From NCBI GenBank assembly GCA_037576195.1, contig CM075103.1:37399250-37463249 (forward strand): 64,000 nucleotides of DNA, read 5' to 3'. Below the pieces are notes generated by a model. It was given only the letters and a program-made list of their open reading frames with translations, did not search any database and had not been told where the DNA came from. Origin of the DNA: Phytoseiulus persimilis. Its lineage: Eukaryota > Arthropoda > Arachnida > Mesostigmata > Phytoseiidae. This document shows positions 61,674-64,000 of this stretch, in pieces. The number at the start of each line of letters is the position of its first letter. Position 1 is the stretch's first letter. A program made the translations under genes and the position numbers.

Positions 61674-64000
61674 TCACTCTGGGCTGTACTCCACCCGAAG
61701 TTTCTTCGCCCGAGTGCTGCGTCGAGGGGTTTGGCATGTTGAGACGTCTAATATCCTCCGTCCTTCGGAGTTTCTAGTGGATGTAGAAGGTGGGACGTCG
61801 TTTCTCGGAGTTCGCTGTCCAGTTTCTCGAAGATGCCGTCGGTTTCGTCTGACCTCGGAGCCGTCCTCCATCTTGATTTTGTACGAGCGCGGTGCCACTG
61901 ATTCCAGGCATGTGCCTTTCAACCACCTACCTTTTTTGAGTAGGGGCTGCACACGAAAAGATGTGCCGGTCTCAAGAGGCCTCAATTGACGGGCTCTCCA
62001 GTCCAAAGCTTTTTTGTATTCTTTCTTCTTCGCGATGTTCTTATTGAACTGGGTCTCGCTGAAGACGAAGTCGCCGTCCAATGTCGAAGCTGACCTGCTC
62101 CTAAGCGAACGTGAGAAGAACTTTTGCGCTCGACTTGAACCATCGGATTGTACTGGGTTGCGACGCTCCAATAGTGCATACTGGTAGTCTTCTCCGCCGA
62201 CAGCGCTCTTTTTCAACAGAGATTTGGCCACTTTCACGGCAGCCCCTGCCTCACCGTTCGCTTGAGCAAAATACGGCGAGCTTGTGGAATGCATCACGCT
62301 CTAGGATGACAGAAACTCGGTGAACTCAGCAGATGTGGATTGGGGACAATTGTCACTGTGCAACCGTACGGGAATTCCGTATCTTGAGAAATGCTTCTGA
62401 GTAGCTTGTATGAGTCTCTCCGCCGTTGTATTACTCCTCAAGTCTTCGATCTCGAAAAAGTCGGAAAAGTCATCAACGGTGACTAGATAGTGTCTATTTC
62501 CGTAGGAGAAGATATCCTGATGAACAACTTGAAGGGAATACGTAGCGTTCGAGTTCCTCCAACTCCACCCTGAAGATCAGACTGTCCTCGTTAGTTACTG
62601 AGTGAAAACCTCTCAGAGTATCCCCTCGACATATCTGACCACGAGATCGTATTTCTGCAGTGACAACAGCATCCGCTGCAGTCGTTTCGGATTGTTGTGC
62701 AGTGGCCTTTCGAAACAAGTAATCAAAAGCTGATGATCGGTTTCCACGACGACTTGAGGGTGGTCGAACACATAGTGGTAGAACTTCTTGCAGGCGACAA
62801 GGATTATCGGAGGTTCTTTTCAAATCACCGCATGGTAAGTCTCGGCAGGTCTCAAAGCGGAGCCACACAGATCGACCGGTCGCCCATTCTGGAGCAATAC
62901 AGCTCCGACTCCGTTCTGACTGGCGTCGGTCTGGATTCGGATGGGCCTCCTCACGTCGAAGTGCGCAAGCACGGGCGCTGTTGTCAACGCCTGTTCAATA
63001 GTATCGAAGGCTTTCTGCTGAGACTCGAGCCAGATGAGCTCGACGTTGTCTTTCAGAAGGACTCGGAGCGATGTCGTTTTCTCTGAGTATCCAGGGATTA
63101 ATTTGCTTAGATAGTTCGCAGCTCCAAGGAATCTCAGCACAGCCTTCCTATCGCCAGGATGTTTGCAGTTCTGCAGCACCTGAATCTTTTCGGGGTCTGG
63201 GCGAACTCCCGACCGAACATGTCCCATGTACATCACCTCAGGAACGCACAAACGTAGTTTGGTCCTGTTGAGGCGCAAATTCTTCTCCCTGCATCTCCTG
63301 AAGAAGGCCTCTAGGTTGGCGAGGTGGTCCTCGAATGCCTCACCGTGTATCAAAATGTCGTCGGCGATTATCGCTATGCCTCGAAGATTTTCTGGCGCTT
63401 GCATCTGCTTAGCCTGATAAACCTCCGGAGAGATGCTTCGACCCTGCGGCATCCTCAGATACTTGAACCGTCCGAGAGGGGGCCAAAATGTTGTTAGATC
63501 AGTTGACTCGTCGTCGAGTTCACATTGGAAGAAACCGTCGGACGCATCCGCAACGGAGAAATACCGTGCTTTGGTCAGACGAGGCAGGACGTCCGAGAGC
63601 ACCGGCAGCTGATAATAAGACCTCCTGGTAGCTTTGTTGAGATGATATGGATCTGATGTCACCCTCAGTATCTTTCCTTCCCGAGCAACGACTAGAAGTT
63701 GGCTGATCCAAGGAGTTGGTTTGTGCACGGGCGTTATGATCCCCTGACTTTCCAATTGTCGGATTCTCTCTATTATCTGTGGTTCCAAAGCGACAGGAGT
63801 TCTGCGAGGCGGACACTGTGTCGGTGGTATGTCGTCCCTCAGATGGATTTTCACCTTTCCGGGCAGACGACCCAATCCTCTGAAGGTCTCGTCGAATTCT
63901 TTGACCAGTTTAGTGAGCTTGCCATCATGCTCGACAGATGTGATTCGGCTGATGAAGTCGACGTTTCCGCCAATGTTTATGAAATCGAGTTCGTTGGATG
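61674..64000 (-). pseudogene. pol: Decayed Ty3/gypsy pol (element C), runs off window
   Basis: The minus-strand frame 64000-62820 is open to the window edge. It encodes HLRDDIPPTQCPPRRTPVALEPQIIERIRQLESQGIITPV, SVADASDGFFQCELDD, the RT catalytic box IIADDILIHG (Tyr replaced by Ala) and RNase H (RIQTDASQNGVGAVLLQNGRPVDL). After a frame change RNase H continues (VVVETDHQLLITCFERPL). Integrase pieces follow at about 62520-62290 (YLVTVDDFSDFFEIEDLRS, HSDNCPQSTSAEFTEFL) and 62297-61674 (SSPYFAQANGEAGAAVKVAKSLLKK plus a basic tail). The zinc-binding integrase head appears deleted. It is a separate copy and family from element B. Confidence 0.85.

Overview
This is a eukaryotic, almost certainly animal, nuclear window. 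Coding exons are split by many short GT-AG introns, and transposable elements of several classes are nested inside one another. The receptor-like genes are of the arthropod ionotropic-receptor (IR) type. A chelicerate, perhaps a mite, fits the short introns and receptor family, but that placement is inference; no sequence here names the species.

Layout. 0-20 kb: two intronless IR-like receptor genes on the minus strand (4558-6198 and 11398-13104) in otherwise gene-poor DNA that holds hairpin elements, hAT-like termini, a decayed pogo/Tigger-type transposase and a LINE tail. 20.4-23.3 kb: a nine-exon plus-strand gene for a TOPORS-like RING E3 ubiquitin/SUMO ligase. 25.6-28.0 kb: a seven-exon minus-strand gene for actin-related protein 2 (ARP2), whose modelled CDS gives 394 residues. 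28.1-28.8 kb: an unidentified, apparently broken minus-strand coding block. 28.85-37.3 kb: a Ty1/copia element (143-bp 5' LTR, initiator-Met-type primer site, gag, pol truncated in RT) interrupted in gag by an antisense non-LTR retrotransposon of about 5.2 kb. 37.7-40.7 kb: two decayed minus-strand genes with beta-propeller-like sequence. 41-46.7 kb: repeats, one large foldback and a LINE relic containing a 413-bp hAT-type miniature element with a perfect 8-bp target duplication. 46.8-48.6 kb: a third IR-like gene, broken by one frameshift. 48.6-51.7 kb: a few unassigned exon-like segments. 51.7-57.9 kb: an LTR-bounded Ty3/gypsy element with two 272-bp LTRs and a 4-bp target duplication. 58-64 kb: decayed Ty3/gypsy fragments in opposing orientations, the last running off the window.

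Functionally the two intact conserved housekeeping genes (ARP2 for branched-actin nucleation, TOPORS for nuclear ubiquitin/SUMO ligation) are unrelated neighbours. The three IR-like genes form a dispersed lineage-specific family that has been separated, and in one case broken, in a region dominated by retrotransposon insertion. I found no operon, CRISPR array or convincing tRNA/rRNA gene.
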